Positions 1-9,758 of a stretch of 64,000 nucleotides of DNA are shown here, in pieces (within the stretch, counting starts at the first letter, position 1; each line of letters starts with the position of its first letter). The DNA lies in the NCBI GenBank assembly GCA_934644775.1, contig CAKUDB010000003.1, positions 1 through 64,000 on the forward strand. The letters run 5' to 3'. The notes beneath the pieces are model-generated. The model made no database searches, was not told the DNA's origin, and worked only from the letters and a program-made list of their open reading frames with translations. The stretch is from an uncultured bacterium. Its GTDB lineage: Bacteria; Vulcanimicrobiota; Xenobia; Xenobiales; Xenobiaceae. The position numbers and the translations under genes are program-made.

Positions 1-200
1 GGCAGCAGCCACAGGCTCGGCGACTGGCTGAGGCTCGGCAGTAGCCACAGGCTCGGCGACTGGCTGAGGCTCGGCAGCAGCCACAGGCTCGGCGACTGGC
101 TGAGGCTCGGCAGTAGCCACAGGCTCGGCGACTGGCTGAGGCTCGGCAGCAGCCATAGGTTCGACGGCTGGCTGAGGCTCGACAGCAGCCACAGGCTCGG
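1..200. repeat. 36-bp tandem repeat inside the giant TPR gene
   Basis: About five and a half copies of a 36-bp unit occur. The variable triplet falls at 5, 41, 77, 113, 149 and 185, so the period is exact. Copies alternate between a cagcag and a cagtag form (Ala or Thr in the protein), which makes a 72-bp higher-order period before the last two copies. Each unit encodes 12 residues of the type EPQPVAEPVA(A/T)A. The period is a multiple of three, so copy-number change would keep the frame. The array continues past the left edge. Confidence 0.9.
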
Positions 201-3200
201 CGGCTATTACTTGAGCAGCAGAAGTTACTCGGCTAAAAAGGGAAGAGCGCTCGGTTGAGCGTTCGCGCATGACGGCGCTGCGTAAGGTAGTTATGGGTTG
301 TACTGGCTGCTCGACTACGGGGGGCGGGGCAACTTGAGGTACGAACTCTCCCAAACCGACAGCAGAGTCGACAGCCAGCCCAGAAGCAGCTTCATTTTCC
401 AGCTGAGCCGGAGAAGAAGCCAAATCAATATCACCAGAGCCAGCCTCGCTAGCCGGACTGCCACTTAGACGCGTCTGACGAGCCTCTTGACGCTCTTTGC
501 GCAAGCGGGCCTTCTCCATACGATCTTTTAAGGAATCGGGTACGGTAATTTGCTTCTTAGGTATAACCTTGGGCGGCGGCTCAGGAGGAAGAGAAGCAGC
601 CTTCTTAGCCAAAGCTTCCAACTGTTCTTCGGAAACGGCACCTTTTAAGGAGATACGACGAGATTCAGAGGCAGGCAGGGAGCCACTCTGCTTCTCTTTC
701 TCCTCTTCCGTATCGTCACGGTGAACCCCTAAAGAAGCAAAGGAAGCGGTCTTAGCTTTATTGCGGGATATTTCGGCAGAAGCCAAAGATACATTGGCTT
801 TACGGGCCAATTTAGAATTGAGCCTGGCGGAGATACGCTCCATATCGGTAGCGCCCTCTTTATTAGCCAGAGGAGCTTCTTGAGCCACCCGACCCTTTGT
901 CTCTTGCTTGGAAGTATTAGCCTTTTCTGATCTAACAGGCGACGCCTTAGTAGTTGAAACGCTTCCAGAGCGCAACTGGGCCGGAATTTGCCTTTTGAGA
1001 GTTTCTTTGGCTACTACGCGCTTAGGCGTGGCAGAGATAAGATTCTGCGGCCCAAGACTAGTTGCCGAACTAGGCTCAGTAGTAGTTAAGGGGGGCGCTT
1101 CTACTTCAAGTTCGCCACCCTCGATATTCCTGGCGTCAGATACACCCCTAGCCGGGACAGATTCAACAACTCCAGATTCTCCTCCAGTAGTTACAGAGGC
1201 CGAATCTGTCGGAGCCAAACTCTGAGCAGCAATTGGAGCCGAAGCTATAGACGAACTGGGCCCACTCTCAACAGGAGGTATCTCAACTGACCTGGAGCTA
1301 GGAGAAGTCGCTTGTCCCAAATCATCGGGGATCGAGCGACTCGAATCAGTATAACTAGGAGTAAAACTAGAGGTAGAATCGACAGCGTCTAAAGTATCTA
1401 ATTCTTCAACTTCAGACACACCTATAGAAGAAGCCCTCGAAGCTCTGTTCAAGTCGAAATGGACAGGAGGACTCGCAGTTTGGCTTTCTGCCCGAGATTC
1501 AGATAAAAAGGCGCTCGCTGTATTTACTGAAGAGGCCGCCTTCAGGCCACTTTCAACAGCTATACCAACAGTAGTATCGGTAGTTGTAGTGGTAATATTG
1601 GCTTTAACTGATAGCGTCGATGAAGAGGCGGACTCTTCCTGCGTCGACTTATCTTTTTTATCGGCCAAAGTATCTAAAGGCGATTCTTTGGACTGGCTAT
1701 TCTTTCTACCTAACAAGCGATCGCTGACGGCACTAATAAAACCATCGGCTAAACCGCGCTGTTTAGTCTTGTTGGCCCTACTCTCTTGCCTGACTAATTT
1801 AGCCAAAGGCGATTCGTCATCGATACCACCTTCGACAGCTTCATTATTTACATTTTCAGCTTTACTGTCGGCCTTGGGAGTAAGCTCGCCCCGCAAGAAA
1901 AGATCGATACGAATATGATCGATCCTCTCTTTAAAGGACTTGTTGCCCTCTTTCAATTTTTGCAAAGTTAATTCGGCATTATCTAAAGCTTGCTTAGCTT
2001 CTTCATATCTACCAGTTTTGATCAGAAGCTCGGCTTTCTTGATACCTAAATCGACTTCTAAAGTGGTTTTTACTTCGAAAGTAGCTCGGCGACCGATTAG
2101 ATGGCTGGCCTTTTCCAGCAACTCAATAGCCAAACGGTTATTGCCTTCGCTAGCATAGAATCTAGCCAAGCCTTCCTGGGCGCGGACGGCAAAATTATCG
2201 GCCCAATCGGCAATATCTAAGCAATCTTCGCCCAAACTGACTAGCTGCTCCAAAAGGTAAAGACCGTCCCGAATGCCGGCGGCACTATCCATTAAACCTT
2301 GGTTGAGCCATAAATCCAAAAGTTTTTCGCCATAATGGACTCGACTATCCTGAGCGCGAGACGACCAATTTTTAATGACGGCCCGAAAGACAGGGATATA
2401 ATTGCGACGCACACGATCGCACAAGCGCTGGGCTAAGGCCTTCTCGAAGCTCTCTATATCAGATCCCTTCCACAAAGGCAAGACAATAAGATCGCCTAAT
2501 AGATCTTGGACATTGGCCGAGCCAGTAAAAGAGCGACCGATAAAAGCAGCAAAATTCTTAACAAAAGTCTGGCGTAAAGCACTATTTTTGTCAGGCAAAC
2601 TGATGCCGTTGCCCAAAGTCGAGAGCATTTCGTCTAAGAGGAGAGCCGTATTGTCTTCGTCGCCGTTACTTTCAGCCAACTCCACCAAATTCATTAAAAC
2701 TGAACTTAGTTCTAACTCATAGCCTTGGCCATCGGTCAAACTGCGCAACTCAGAATAAAGGCGTTGAGCCTTGATAAAAGCTGCTTGGGCACTTTGAGTG
2801 TGTCCTTCAGCTTTATCAAGCAACCCTTTAGAGAACATAAGCTCGGCATAAGCGCTGCGATCTCGCAAATTTAAGCCTTGCTTAGACAATTGCTCGTAGA
2901 TAGCTACCGCTTTTTCTAAATAGCTGTAAAGCTCGTCTTTGGAGCAATAGGCGGGAGTAATATAACTGCCGTCAGGCTGAACGCTACTGGAAGTTACAAA
3001 ACGCACTAAGTTTAAGCACAACCAAGCCACTTCAACTTCTGAAGTTTTTGTATGGCCACCCAAACTGTGCTCACTCTCGGAAGCTTCGTCTATAAGCTCT
3101 TGAGTTAAGGAAACGACTTCTGAGCCTTTATTTAAGTAAGTATAGACTTTAACTAACTCTATGCCCGCTTCAAAATTTAAAAGCGGATTTAATCTGTAAA

Positions 3201-6200
3201 TAATCGGATTGATACCGATAGCGCGTACCGACAGCAAAGGAGGGATGGCTATTTCGGCAACATCGTGGCCACTAAGAGCCTTAGCCCCTTCAAATAGAAC
3301 TTGGGGAATAAAAGCATAAAAGACAGAGAAGATCTTATAAATAGAAGTATCGCTGCTAGAATTGGAAAACTGGCCCGAACTTTCGGCCCACATAGTACAG
3401 CCGAGAATATCTTCTTGTACAGCTTGCTCTAAGTTGTCTTCTAATGCCCAAGCCTTAGCTAAGCCAAAATGGGCCGCAATAACTACTACGCTCGCTTCAA
3501 AAGACAAAGACTCAGGGGCAGTTAGAGCAGCCACTATTTTATTAAAGTGGAAGCGAGCCCGGTTTACGTCTTTTAAGCCTAAGCAAGAGAAACCGGCCCC
3601 TAATAGGGCCCAAGTATCTTCCTGCCCCTCTTCAGAATTTGTTAAAGCTTTGGAAAAATCGACTAAAGCTTCAGGATATTTGCACTGATACAAATAAGAA
3701 GCAGCCCGGCCCAACAAATCTTTAGGGGAAGCTTCACCCCGTCGGCCAGAAAAGATAGATGTAAAGTCGTCTTCGGCCTTTTTAAACTGACCATCGTAAA
3801 AAAGTACCCATACGCGCTCGGCAAGCACTTGCAAATAGGTGTTGCGATCGTTGCGATTTTCAGAAATGACCAAGCCTTTTTCAAACTGGGCCAAGGCAGA
3901 GAGTACATTGCCCAAATGAGCATAAGCAATACCTAAATTGAGGAAGACCCTAGCCAAAGGAGCTTTGGCATTTTTTAAGTCGTGGGCTCCAGGCCATCTT
4001 TCGATAGAATCTTCCAGATCTTCTTTGGCTTCTTCATAAGCGCCCCGCATCACCCGCAAAGAGCCACGCTTAGCTAAAGCCTTGGCATAGTCGGCAATAT
4101 AACGCACTTGACTGTCGCCAATTAGCCCTTTGTAATAATCTAAGGACTTGGCAATAAAGCCTTCAGCTTCGAAGCCATGGCCGGCCAGTTCTTCTATACG
4201 AGAGCGCAAAAGCCAAAGCTTAGCCAAAGAAGCTCGATTAGTAAAACTGCTATTTTTAGTTTCAAATTGCTCGAAAATAGCAATGGCTTGCTCAGTATAT
4301 TGTAGACATTCGTCTAAGCGATTGCTTTTTTCCAAGAGGAAGGCAATTTGATAAATTACGTCGGCATGGAGATGGGCCAGCTCGGAGCGCCCTTGCTCTT
4401 TAATTAACTTTTCGAAATAGATTTGCGATTGGCGTAAGTTGGCTATAGCTACTTCATAATCTTTTTCATTAACTAAACCCAACAAAGCTTTAGCCCGAGC
4501 TTCGATAACCTTGCCCGTCTCGGGCAGATCTTTGGAAAAGCGCAACACTTCTTCAAAGCGCAAACGAGCTTGACGGTTCGAAACATTTTGGGCAGCCAAT
4601 AATTCACCCAGTTGTAAATTGAGCTGTACCCAGGCCATACTAGCTTCGGGAGTACGCGGATTGGCCTTGCGCTCGACAACTTTTTGCAAAGCGGCGATAG
4701 CTTGGGAACGCTGCCCCAAAGCCAATTGGGCTTCGGCTCGCAAACAGGCGACAGAAGCCAAATTATTTAGAGCATTTATGTCGCCCAAATCGGCTATCTT
4801 GCTCCAAATATCGAAAGCCAGAGCCGCATCTTCGACAGCTTGACGAGGCAACTCCAGCTCTAAGTAGATGCGAGCCCTTTCGCTCAGAACCTTAGCTTTA
4901 ACTACCCTATTGCGATCGCTGGAAGAGACAAATTCAAAGGCCTGATCTAATTCTTGCTTGGCTTTATCGTAGTCGAGCATACCTCTATAGACACTACAAC
5001 GGAACATGGCCAGTTCCACAACTCGAGAGCCTACTGAAGCCACTCCTGAGGAGACAAAAAATTGGATAAACTTTTTGCTAACCTCGAGAGCCGTCTTGCG
5101 ATCTTCAGAGCTGCCGCTGGAAGCCATCTCTTTAAGCCAAGCTTCCACTACGGGCATAAAACTATTATCTGAAGCCAGCCTTTGAATTAGCTGAACGTCT
5201 CCACTTTTTATGGCCCAATCGGAAAGGTGGCGCACTGCCAAAGCGGTAGCAGAGGCGAAACCTTCCCCAGTCTGTAAAGCCGATTCGGCCCACATAGCCA
5301 ACTGACGATTGGCTAAAGACTCAGCCTCAGGGAACACATCGCGACATATTTCCGAAACTAAGGGGGAGCGCAACTCTACGCCTTCATCTTCACCAAAAGC
5401 CACTAAACCATTTAAACGGTAAGCGGTAGCTTCTCCGTCACGGATACCGAAGCCAGGAAAGCGCAACAATTCGACAGGGATAGCTTCACCAGCTGCCCCT
5501 ACAGCCGCTAAAAGCGGAATATGATAATGCTCCAAAACATTGATACCTAACAAACTGCGCAACTTATTGCGCAACTCTTCAATACTTTCAGTAACTAAAG
5601 GGGCTACTTCGTTGTCTGGCTCAGAGGTCATCGATAGACTAGTAAGAGAAGTGCGATCTTTACTTAAGGCATTGGTAAAGAAACGGCGACGGAAAATAGG
5701 ATCAATCTCAATAGTAGTTAAATGGCCAGTAGCTACTTCACGATATAAAAAGCGCTTTCCTAAGCAAGGAGAGACCAACACATACATAGACGGTTGATCG
5801 GTATGGCAGACAGAGCACTTATCAAAAACTATAAAAGGGGGTAACTCGTCGCGGCTATTTTCGGTATTAAGGAAGAGTCGACTATAGGAGCCTTTACGCT
5901 CTTCTATTTCAAAGTGCCAATGGCTGAGGAACTCGGAGAAAGCGGGTAAAATGGCCTTAAGGTGAGGCAAATAATTGACGATACTTGGGGCTAGAGAAGC
6001 AATATCGCCCAAGTTGCGTCTAGAGAAGAAGCGCTCGCGCCAAATGGCCCAAGGGACTTGCGAAATATTAGTATTGGCACCTAAACCTAGTAAAGCAGTA
6101 TATTCTTGGGTCTCCCCGCCCACCTGACGACCGGGATTGACATATAAAAACTTAAGGATAGCTTCGACAAGAGGATTTTGACGACTGCGCTTAGGCAAAT

Positions 6201-6522
6201 AAGAGACGGCCCAACTTAACAAACTACAAGCTGCTTCGGCAAAATCGACCCGCCACAGACTGCGCCTCCAACCTGGCAAAGGAGCTTCAGAGGGAGAGAG
6301 GGGGGCCACTGAAGCCGAGGCCATAAAAATACTAATAAAGTCTAGGACTTCGCGGAAATACCAAGCGGCAGGGACATAATTTATCTTGCCCTCTGAGTTG
6401 GGAGTTAGGCTTTTCTCCAAATATTGCAAACTAACCGACAGAGCGGCTGACACAGGGTTATTATTCCCCCTCAACCCTTCAGGAATAATCAACTTTGAGT
6501 TCTCAGGCCCGCTGCTTACCAT
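1..6522 (-). CDS. Giant TPR-repeat protein with low-complexity repetitive C-terminal region (partial, runs off left edge)
   Basis: An uninterrupted minus-strand frame opens at ATG 6522, six bases after an AAGGGAG ribosome site, and is still open at base 1: 2174 codons with no stop. Residues 1 to about 480 match no domain I recognise; they include a CSVCH motif near residue 235. From about residue 480 to 1550 the protein is helical and TPR-like; examples are RAEAQLALGQRSQAIAALQK near 594 and LDKAEGHTQSAQAAFIKAQR near 1234. The rest is Ser/Thr/Pro/Glu-rich and probably disordered, ending in the EPQPVAEPVA-type 12-residue repeat. There is no signal peptide, so I infer a cytoplasmic scaffold or adaptor. 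It follows the smpB terminator, so it probably has its own promoter or receives read-through. Function unknown. Confidence 0.85.
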   Translation of the reverse strand, partial: MVSSGPENSKLIIPEGLRGNNNPVSAALSVSLQYLEKSLTPNSEGKINYVPAAWYFREVLDFISIFMASASVAPLSPSEAPLPGWRRSLWRVDFAEAACSLLSWAVSYLPKRSRQNPLVEAILKFLYVNPGRQVGGETQEYTALLGLGANTNISQVPWAIWRERFFSRRNLGDIASLAPSIVNYLPHLKAILPAFSEFLSHWHFEIEERKGSYSRLFLNTENSRDELPPFIVFDKCSVCHTDQPSMYVLVSPCLGKRFLYREVATGHLTTIEIDPIFRRRFFTNALSKDRTSLTSLSMTSEPDNEVAPLVTESIEELRNKLRSLLGINVLEHYHIPLLAAVGAAGEAIPVELLRFPGFGIRDGEATAYRLNGLVAFGEDEGVELRSPLVSEICRDVFPEAESLANRQLAMWAESALQTGEGFASATALAVRHLSDWAIKSGDVQLIQRLASDNSFMPVVEAWLKEMASSGSSEDRKTALEVSKKFIQFFVSSGVASVGSRVVELAMFRCSVYRGMLDYDKAKQELDQAFEFVSSSDRNRVVKAKVLSERARIYLELELPRQAVEDAALAFDIWSKIADLGDINALNNLASVACLRAEAQLALGQRSQAIAALQKVVERKANPRTPEASMAWVQLNLQLGELLAAQNVSNRQARLRFEEVLRFSKDLPETGKVIEARAKALLGLVNEKDYEVAIANLRQSQIYFEKLIKEQGRSELAHLHADVIYQIAFLLEKSNRLDECLQYTEQAIAIFEQFETKNSSFTNRASLAKLWLLRSRIEELAGHGFEAEGFIAKSLDYYKGLIGDSQVRYIADYAKALAKRGSLRVMRGAYEEAKEDLEDSIERWPGAHDLKNAKAPLARVFLNLGIAYAHLGNVLSALAQFEKGLVISENRNDRNTYLQVLAERVWVLFYDGQFKKAEDDFTSIFSGRRGEASPKDLLGRAASYLYQCKYPEALVDFSKALTNSEEGQEDTWALLGAGFSCLGLKDVNRARFHFNKIVAALTAPESLSFEASVVVIAAHFGLAKAWALEDNLEQAVQEDILGCTMWAESSGQFSNSSSDTSIYKIFSVFYAFIPQVLFEGAKALSGHDVAEIAIPPLLSVRAIGINPIIYRLNPLLNFEAGIELVKVYTYLNKGSEVVSLTQELIDEASESEHSLGGHTKTSEVEVAWLCLNLVRFVTSSSVQPDGSYITPAYCSKDELYSYLEKAVAIYEQLSKQGLNLRDRSAYAELMFSKGLLDKAEGHTQSAQAAFIKAQRLYSELRSLTDGQGYELELSSVLMNLVELAESNGDEDNTALLLDEMLSTLGNGISLPDKNSALRQTFVKNFAAFIGRSFTGSANVQDLLGDLIVLPLWKGSDIESFEKALAQRLCDRVRRNYIPVFRAVIKNWSSRAQDSRVHYGEKLLDLWLNQGLMDSAAGIRDGLYLLEQLVSLGEDCLDIADWADNFAVRAQEGLARFYASEGNNRLAIELLEKASHLIGRRATFEVKTTLEVDLGIKKAELLIKTGRYEEAKQALDNAELTLQKLKEGNKSFKERIDHIRIDLFLRGELTPKADSKAENVNNEAVEGGIDDESPLAKLVRQESRANKTKQRGLADGFISAVSDRLLGRKNSQSKESPLDTLADKKDKSTQEESASSSTLSVKANITTTTTDTTVGIAVESGLKAASSVNTASAFLSESRAESQTASPPVHFDLNRASRASSIGVSEVEELDTLDAVDSTSSFTPSYTDSSRSIPDDLGQATSPSSRSVEIPPVESGPSSSIASAPIAAQSLAPTDSASVTTGGESGVVESVPARGVSDARNIEGGELEVEAPPLTTTEPSSATSLGPQNLISATPKRVVAKETLKRQIPAQLRSGSVSTTKASPVRSEKANTSKQETKGRVAQEAPLANKEGATDMERISARLNSKLARKANVSLASAEISRNKAKTASFASLGVHRDDTEEEKEKQSGSLPASESRRISLKGAVSEEQLEALAKKAASLPPEPPPKVIPKKQITVPDSLKDRMEKARLRKERQEARQTRLSGSPASEAGSGDIDLASSPAQLENEAASGLAVDSAVGLGEFVPQVAPPPVVEQPVQPITTLRSAVMRERSTERSSLFSRVTSAAQVIAAEPVAAVEPQPAVEPMAAAEPQPVAEPVATAEPQPVAEPVAAAEPQPVAEPVATAEPQPVAEPVAAA

Positions 6523-6548
6523 AGCACTCTCCCTTGTATTTTTAAGAC

Positions 6549-6577
6549 AAAAAAAAGCCCGCCTAGATATTCTAGGC
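6549..6577 (-). terminator. Rho-independent terminator after smpB
   Basis: On the minus strand a perfect 7-bp stem (GCCTAGA, loop ATA, TCTAGGC; 6577-6561) is followed by GGGC and eight T (6556-6549). It lies between the smpB stop and the start of the giant TPR gene and probably ends the rpsA-coaE-smpB side of transcription. Confidence 0.75.
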
Positions 6578-6607
6578 TGAAGGCTCCTTTTCCCTCTGTT
6601 ATGTGGG

Positions 6608-7099
6608 TTATCTGCGCTCGGCGATAGCTCTCTCTATATCGCGTTTGGCTGTTTTGGCAGCCTCGGCTTCACGCTTATCGTAAAGCTTCTTGCCTCGAGC
6701 TAAAGCGATCTCTACTTTTATATAATTTTTCTTAAAGTAGAGCTTAGTAGGGATAATCGTCAGCCCCTTTTCGTGAGTACGCGCTTTTAAACGCCTAATC
6801 TCACTCTTATTGAGCAAAAGGCGGCGCTCTCGCACAGGCTCATGGTTAAAGTTGCTGGCATAGTGCCACTTGCTGATATTTAAGCCTTTAAGCCAAACTT
6901 GATTAAAATCGTCGACTACGGCATAAGCGTCGACTAAGCTGAGCCGCCCTTCCCGCAAAGATTTAACTTCGGTTCCTTGCAAAGCTATGCCAGCTTCGAA
7001 AAACTCTTCGAAAATATATTCATGGCGAGCTTGTCTATTGACGGCAATAATCTTGATGCCAGACTCAGTTTTGGGTTGATTTTTCTTCTTTTTAGCCAT
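6608..7099 (-). CDS. smpB: SsrA-binding protein SmpB
   Basis: SmpB binds tmRNA and brings it to stalled ribosomes for trans-translation. The 163-residue product has the usual length and the family signatures NRQARHEY (about 22-29), GTEVKSLREGR with SLVDAYA (about 42-60), and a basic C-terminal tail rich in Lys, Arg and Ala that enters the mRNA channel. The ATG overlaps the stop of the upstream transglycosylase gene by 8 bases (ATGGCTAA), so translation is probably coupled. I saw no tmRNA gene in this window. Confidence 0.97.
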   Translation of the reverse strand: MAKKKKNQPKTESGIKIIAVNRQARHEYIFEEFFEAGIALQGTEVKSLREGRLSLVDAYAVVDDFNQVWLKGLNISKWHYASNFNHEPVRERRLLLNKSEIRRLKARTHEKGLTIIPTKLYFKKNYIKVEIALARGKKLYDKREAEAAKTAKRDIERAIAERR

Positions 7100-7748
7100 T
7101 TTTTTCTACTCTGGAAATAGGAAAAGATCGATTACAAACCAATTGTGGATAAAGTTTGCTATATTTTTCTGCATTATTCAAGACCTTTTTTACAAAAAAT
7201 CTGGTCTCTGGTACCGGTATCTCTTCGATAGTTAGCGGCCCTCCCTGCTTTTCTATCCAAGAGTCGACTTCATGCTGGCCGGCATTGTAAGCGGCCAAAG
7301 CTTCCACACTTTTATTATCAAAACGCTGTAAAAGCCAAGCTAAATAATAAGCCCCCAAATAAATATTTAATTCTGGCTCTTGCAAGCGCCTATTATCGGC
7401 TGAGCCGACTTCTATATGATGGGTTTGAGCTATCCAACGGGCCGTGTCGGGCATAAGCTGCATCAAACCTAAAGCCCCAACTTCTGACTGGGCCTCAGGC
7501 TTAAAACCACTTTCGGCCAAAATTACTCCAGCTACCAAGGCTGGACTAACTCCGGCCTCGCGAGCGGCACCAATAACCGTGCTTTCATATTTTAACGGGT
7601 ACCAATAATGCTCAATGCTGGGCCAGTTGCTATAGATAAGCAAAAATGTCGCTAAAAAAAGAAGCAGAAGTTTGACTAGAGCCAAGGAGTAAGAACGATA
7701 GTTCTCTTTATCTTCCTCTCTTGGTTGGCCATTTACCTCAGAATCCAT
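7092..7748 (-). CDS. Membrane-anchored lytic transglycosylase (SLT domain)
   Basis: This is a peptidoglycan-cleaving enzyme of the soluble-lytic-transglycosylase fold. With the ATG at 7748 it has about 218 residues: a short charged N-terminus, one membrane segment (ALVKLLLLFLATFLLIY), then an SLT domain with the catalytic-Glu motif ILAESGF, the GLMQLMP motif and AYNAG. A longer TTG start at 7784 is possible but overlaps coaE by 47 bases; I prefer the ATG, which overlaps by only about 11. It sits between coaE and smpB with overlaps at both ends, so the three are co-transcribed. Confidence 0.93.
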   Translation of the reverse strand: MDSEVNGQPREEDKENYRSYSLALVKLLLLFLATFLLIYSNWPSIEHYWYPLKYESTVIGAAREAGVSPALVAGVILAESGFKPEAQSEVGALGLMQLMPDTARWIAQTHHIEVGSADNRRLQEPELNIYLGAYYLAWLLQRFDNKSVEALAAYNAGQHEVDSWIEKQGGPLTIEEIPVPETRFFVKKVLNNAEKYSKLYPQLVCNRSFPISRVEKNG

Positions 7749-8370
7749 ATATAGGTGCGAACCTTTCTTGCCAAACTTGCTCAACTTGACGGCGTAAAGC
7801 TTTTAAAGTGCCGTTGTTATCTATTAAAAGGGTGGCCCTGGCAGCTTTAGTCGCCAAACTCATTTGTGAGCTAATGCGCTCTTGAGCTTCGGAGCGGCTC
7901 AATTTATCGCGACTCATTAGACGCTCTAACTGTTTTTTTTCGCTAATATCGACTACCAAAACACCAGCGCAAGCCGCTTCCGCTCCATGTTCAAAAAGTA
8001 AAGGGGCCATAATAAAGACTAAAGGGACTTCCCGGCGAGCTTGGGCAACCAAGGCAAAGGTGCATTGCCAAATGGCCGGATGGATCAACTCATTTAGGGC
8101 TTGCAACTTATCAGGATCGTGAAAGACCATCTTCCCTAAATAGGAGCGGCGCAAAGCCCCTTGACTATCGACAATATTAGGGCCAAAGTGCTCGGCCATT
8201 TGGGCTAGAAGCGGGCTCCCCGGTTGGACTAATTCTCGGCTGATTAAATCGCAATCGACAACCCGAGCCCCCAGCTCTTGCAACTGAGCAGCCACAGTAG
8301 ACTTACCACAGGCGATCCCGCCGGTAAGGCCCCAGACAACCCCCTGTTTTTCTTCTATAATTGAGGTCAT
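7738..8370 (-). CDS. coaE: Dephospho-CoA kinase
   Basis: Catalyses the last step of coenzyme A synthesis, ATP-dependent 3'-phosphorylation of dephospho-CoA. The 210-residue length is normal. The Walker A loop GGIACGKST lies at residues 17-25, followed by the family's D-rich segment (VVDCDLISRELVQPGSP) and the LID-type region with RDKLSRSEAQ. It is the first gene of the coaE-transglycosylase-smpB group, downstream of the rpsA terminator. Confidence 0.97.
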   Translation of the reverse strand: MTSIIEEKQGVVWGLTGGIACGKSTVAAQLQELGARVVDCDLISRELVQPGSPLLAQMAEHFGPNIVDSQGALRRSYLGKMVFHDPDKLQALNELIHPAIWQCTFALVAQARREVPLVFIMAPLLFEHGAEAACAGVLVVDISEKKQLERLMSRDKLSRSEAQERISSQMSLATKAARATLLIDNNGTLKALRRQVEQVWQERFAPIYGF

Positions 8371-8389
8371 GATATTTCAGAATATTTCC

Positions 8390-8452
8390 AAAAAAAATCC
8401 CCGCCTCGATTAGGTAAAGCTACAGCTACACCTGCTAAGGTCGGGGATTTTG
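8390..8452 (-). terminator. Rho-independent terminator of rpsA
   Basis: On the minus strand AAAATCCCCG pairs with CGGGGATTTT across about 40 bases. An inner set of nested short palindromes (AGGT, AGCT, AGCT, ACCT) lies between, and eight T follow. It starts about 40 bases after the rpsA stop and separates rpsA from coaE. Confidence 0.8.
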
Positions 8453-8491
8453 TTACTATTCTGGCAGAGCTAAACCCTACCCAAATAGGGA

Positions 8492-9736
8492 CTAAGCCTC
8501 TTCGTTTTTAGTAATGTTGTTAAGCTTATCCTTGCCCATCTTGGAGGCTAAGATTTCACCGATGCTGTTGCCACTACCACGCTCGTCATGGGAGACGCGA
8601 CGGCTGCTACTGCTGCTCTCGTTGGTGCGAGCGGCAGGCTGCTGAAGGCGCTTAATAGACAAGGTCATGCGGCGCTTCTCGCGGTCGAGGTCGATAATCT
8701 CGGCTTCAACTTCCTGGTCGGGCTTAAGAATGTCGGAAGGACGATTCACGTGAGAGCGATCCATCTCGCTTACGGGGATGAGACCTTCTACACCGGGCAT
8801 AATCTCAATGAAAGCGTACTTGCTGGCTAAGCGAGTAATGCGACCTTTTACAACGTCGCCGACTTTGTATTTGTCGCAAGCCATTAACCAAGGATCGGGG
8901 GCAGCTTGGCGCAAAGATAAGGAGATGCGGTTAAGTTCGGGGTCGACCTTCAAAACGAGGACGTCTACCTTCTGACCGGGTTGTACTACGTCGGAAGGCT
9001 GCTTAATACGACTCCAGGAGAGCTCGGAAATATGAACCAAACCGTCGACTCCGCCTAAATTCACGAAAGCGCCAAAGGGGGTAAGGCGAGCCACAGTACC
9101 GCTTACAATGCTACCCTCAGCCAGTCTCTTCAAAGTGTCTTCTTTGCTCTTGCGGCGAAGTTCTTCCTCGGCCTTCTTGCGGGAAAGGACTACTTTGCGA
9201 CGGCTCTTGTCGACTTCGAGAACCTTTAAGTTGAGCTCTTCACCGATAAACTCGGAAAGATCGCGAACGGGACGAATGTCGGCGTGGGAAGCGGGCACGA
9301 AACCACGGATACCTACGTCTACAATCAAACCGCCCTTAACTTGCTCGGTGCAAGTAGCTCTGATCGTCTTTCCCTCTTCCATAGCCTCTAAAATATCTCT
9401 CCAAGCCTTTTCGTTATCGGCGCGGCGCTTGGAAAGAGTCAGAGTACCCTCAGACTCATCAACTTTTTGTACTACAACGTTGATCTTGTCGCCAACCTTG
9501 ACTACATCCTTGGGGGATACGTCAGGGGCATTGGATACCTGATTAGCGGGAATGAAACCGTCGGTCTTGTAACCTACGTCGACATAAACGCCATCGTCGC
9601 TAACGCTGATGACTTTGCCCTCAAGGAAATCGTCTTTAGAGATGGGCTTTACATTCTTCTCGTATTCTTCCAGAGCTTGGGCCATATCCTGGCAGTTCTC
9701 TTCGGCTGAAGTGGTAGGTTGAGTATTGTCGTCCAT
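8492..9736 (-). CDS. rpsA: 30S ribosomal protein S1
   Basis: S1 binds mRNA on the small ribosomal subunit. The 414 residues contain four S1 (OB-fold) domains: about 35-105, 120-190, 205-275 (GSIVSGTVARLTPFGAFVNL, HISELSW) and 290-360 (GDVVKGRITRLASKYAFIEI). A Ser-rich, charged tail follows. Four domains is the short form common in Gram-positive-type and related phyla; proteobacterial S1 has six. AGGGAG lies 13 bases before the ATG, a rather long spacing. The gene is monocistronic between a leader and a strong terminator. Confidence 0.95.
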   Translation of the reverse strand: MDDNTQPTTSAEENCQDMAQALEEYEKNVKPISKDDFLEGKVISVSDDGVYVDVGYKTDGFIPANQVSNAPDVSPKDVVKVGDKINVVVQKVDESEGTLTLSKRRADNEKAWRDILEAMEEGKTIRATCTEQVKGGLIVDVGIRGFVPASHADIRPVRDLSEFIGEELNLKVLEVDKSRRKVVLSRKKAEEELRRKSKEDTLKRLAEGSIVSGTVARLTPFGAFVNLGGVDGLVHISELSWSRIKQPSDVVQPGQKVDVLVLKVDPELNRISLSLRQAAPDPWLMACDKYKVGDVVKGRITRLASKYAFIEIMPGVEGLIPVSEMDRSHVNRPSDILKPDQEVEAEIIDLDREKRRMTLSIKRLQQPAARTNESSSSSRRVSHDERGSGNSIGEILASKMGKDKLNNITKNEEA

Positions 9737-9758
9737 ATTGTCGTATTAGCTCCCTTTA

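Noticed and set aside
1..200. Possible CRISPR array
   Set aside because: The repeat units are contiguous with no unique spacers and encode protein in frame.
7092..7784. TTG start for the lytic transglycosylase
   Set aside because: It would overlap coaE by 47 bases and has no better ribosome site than ATG 7748.
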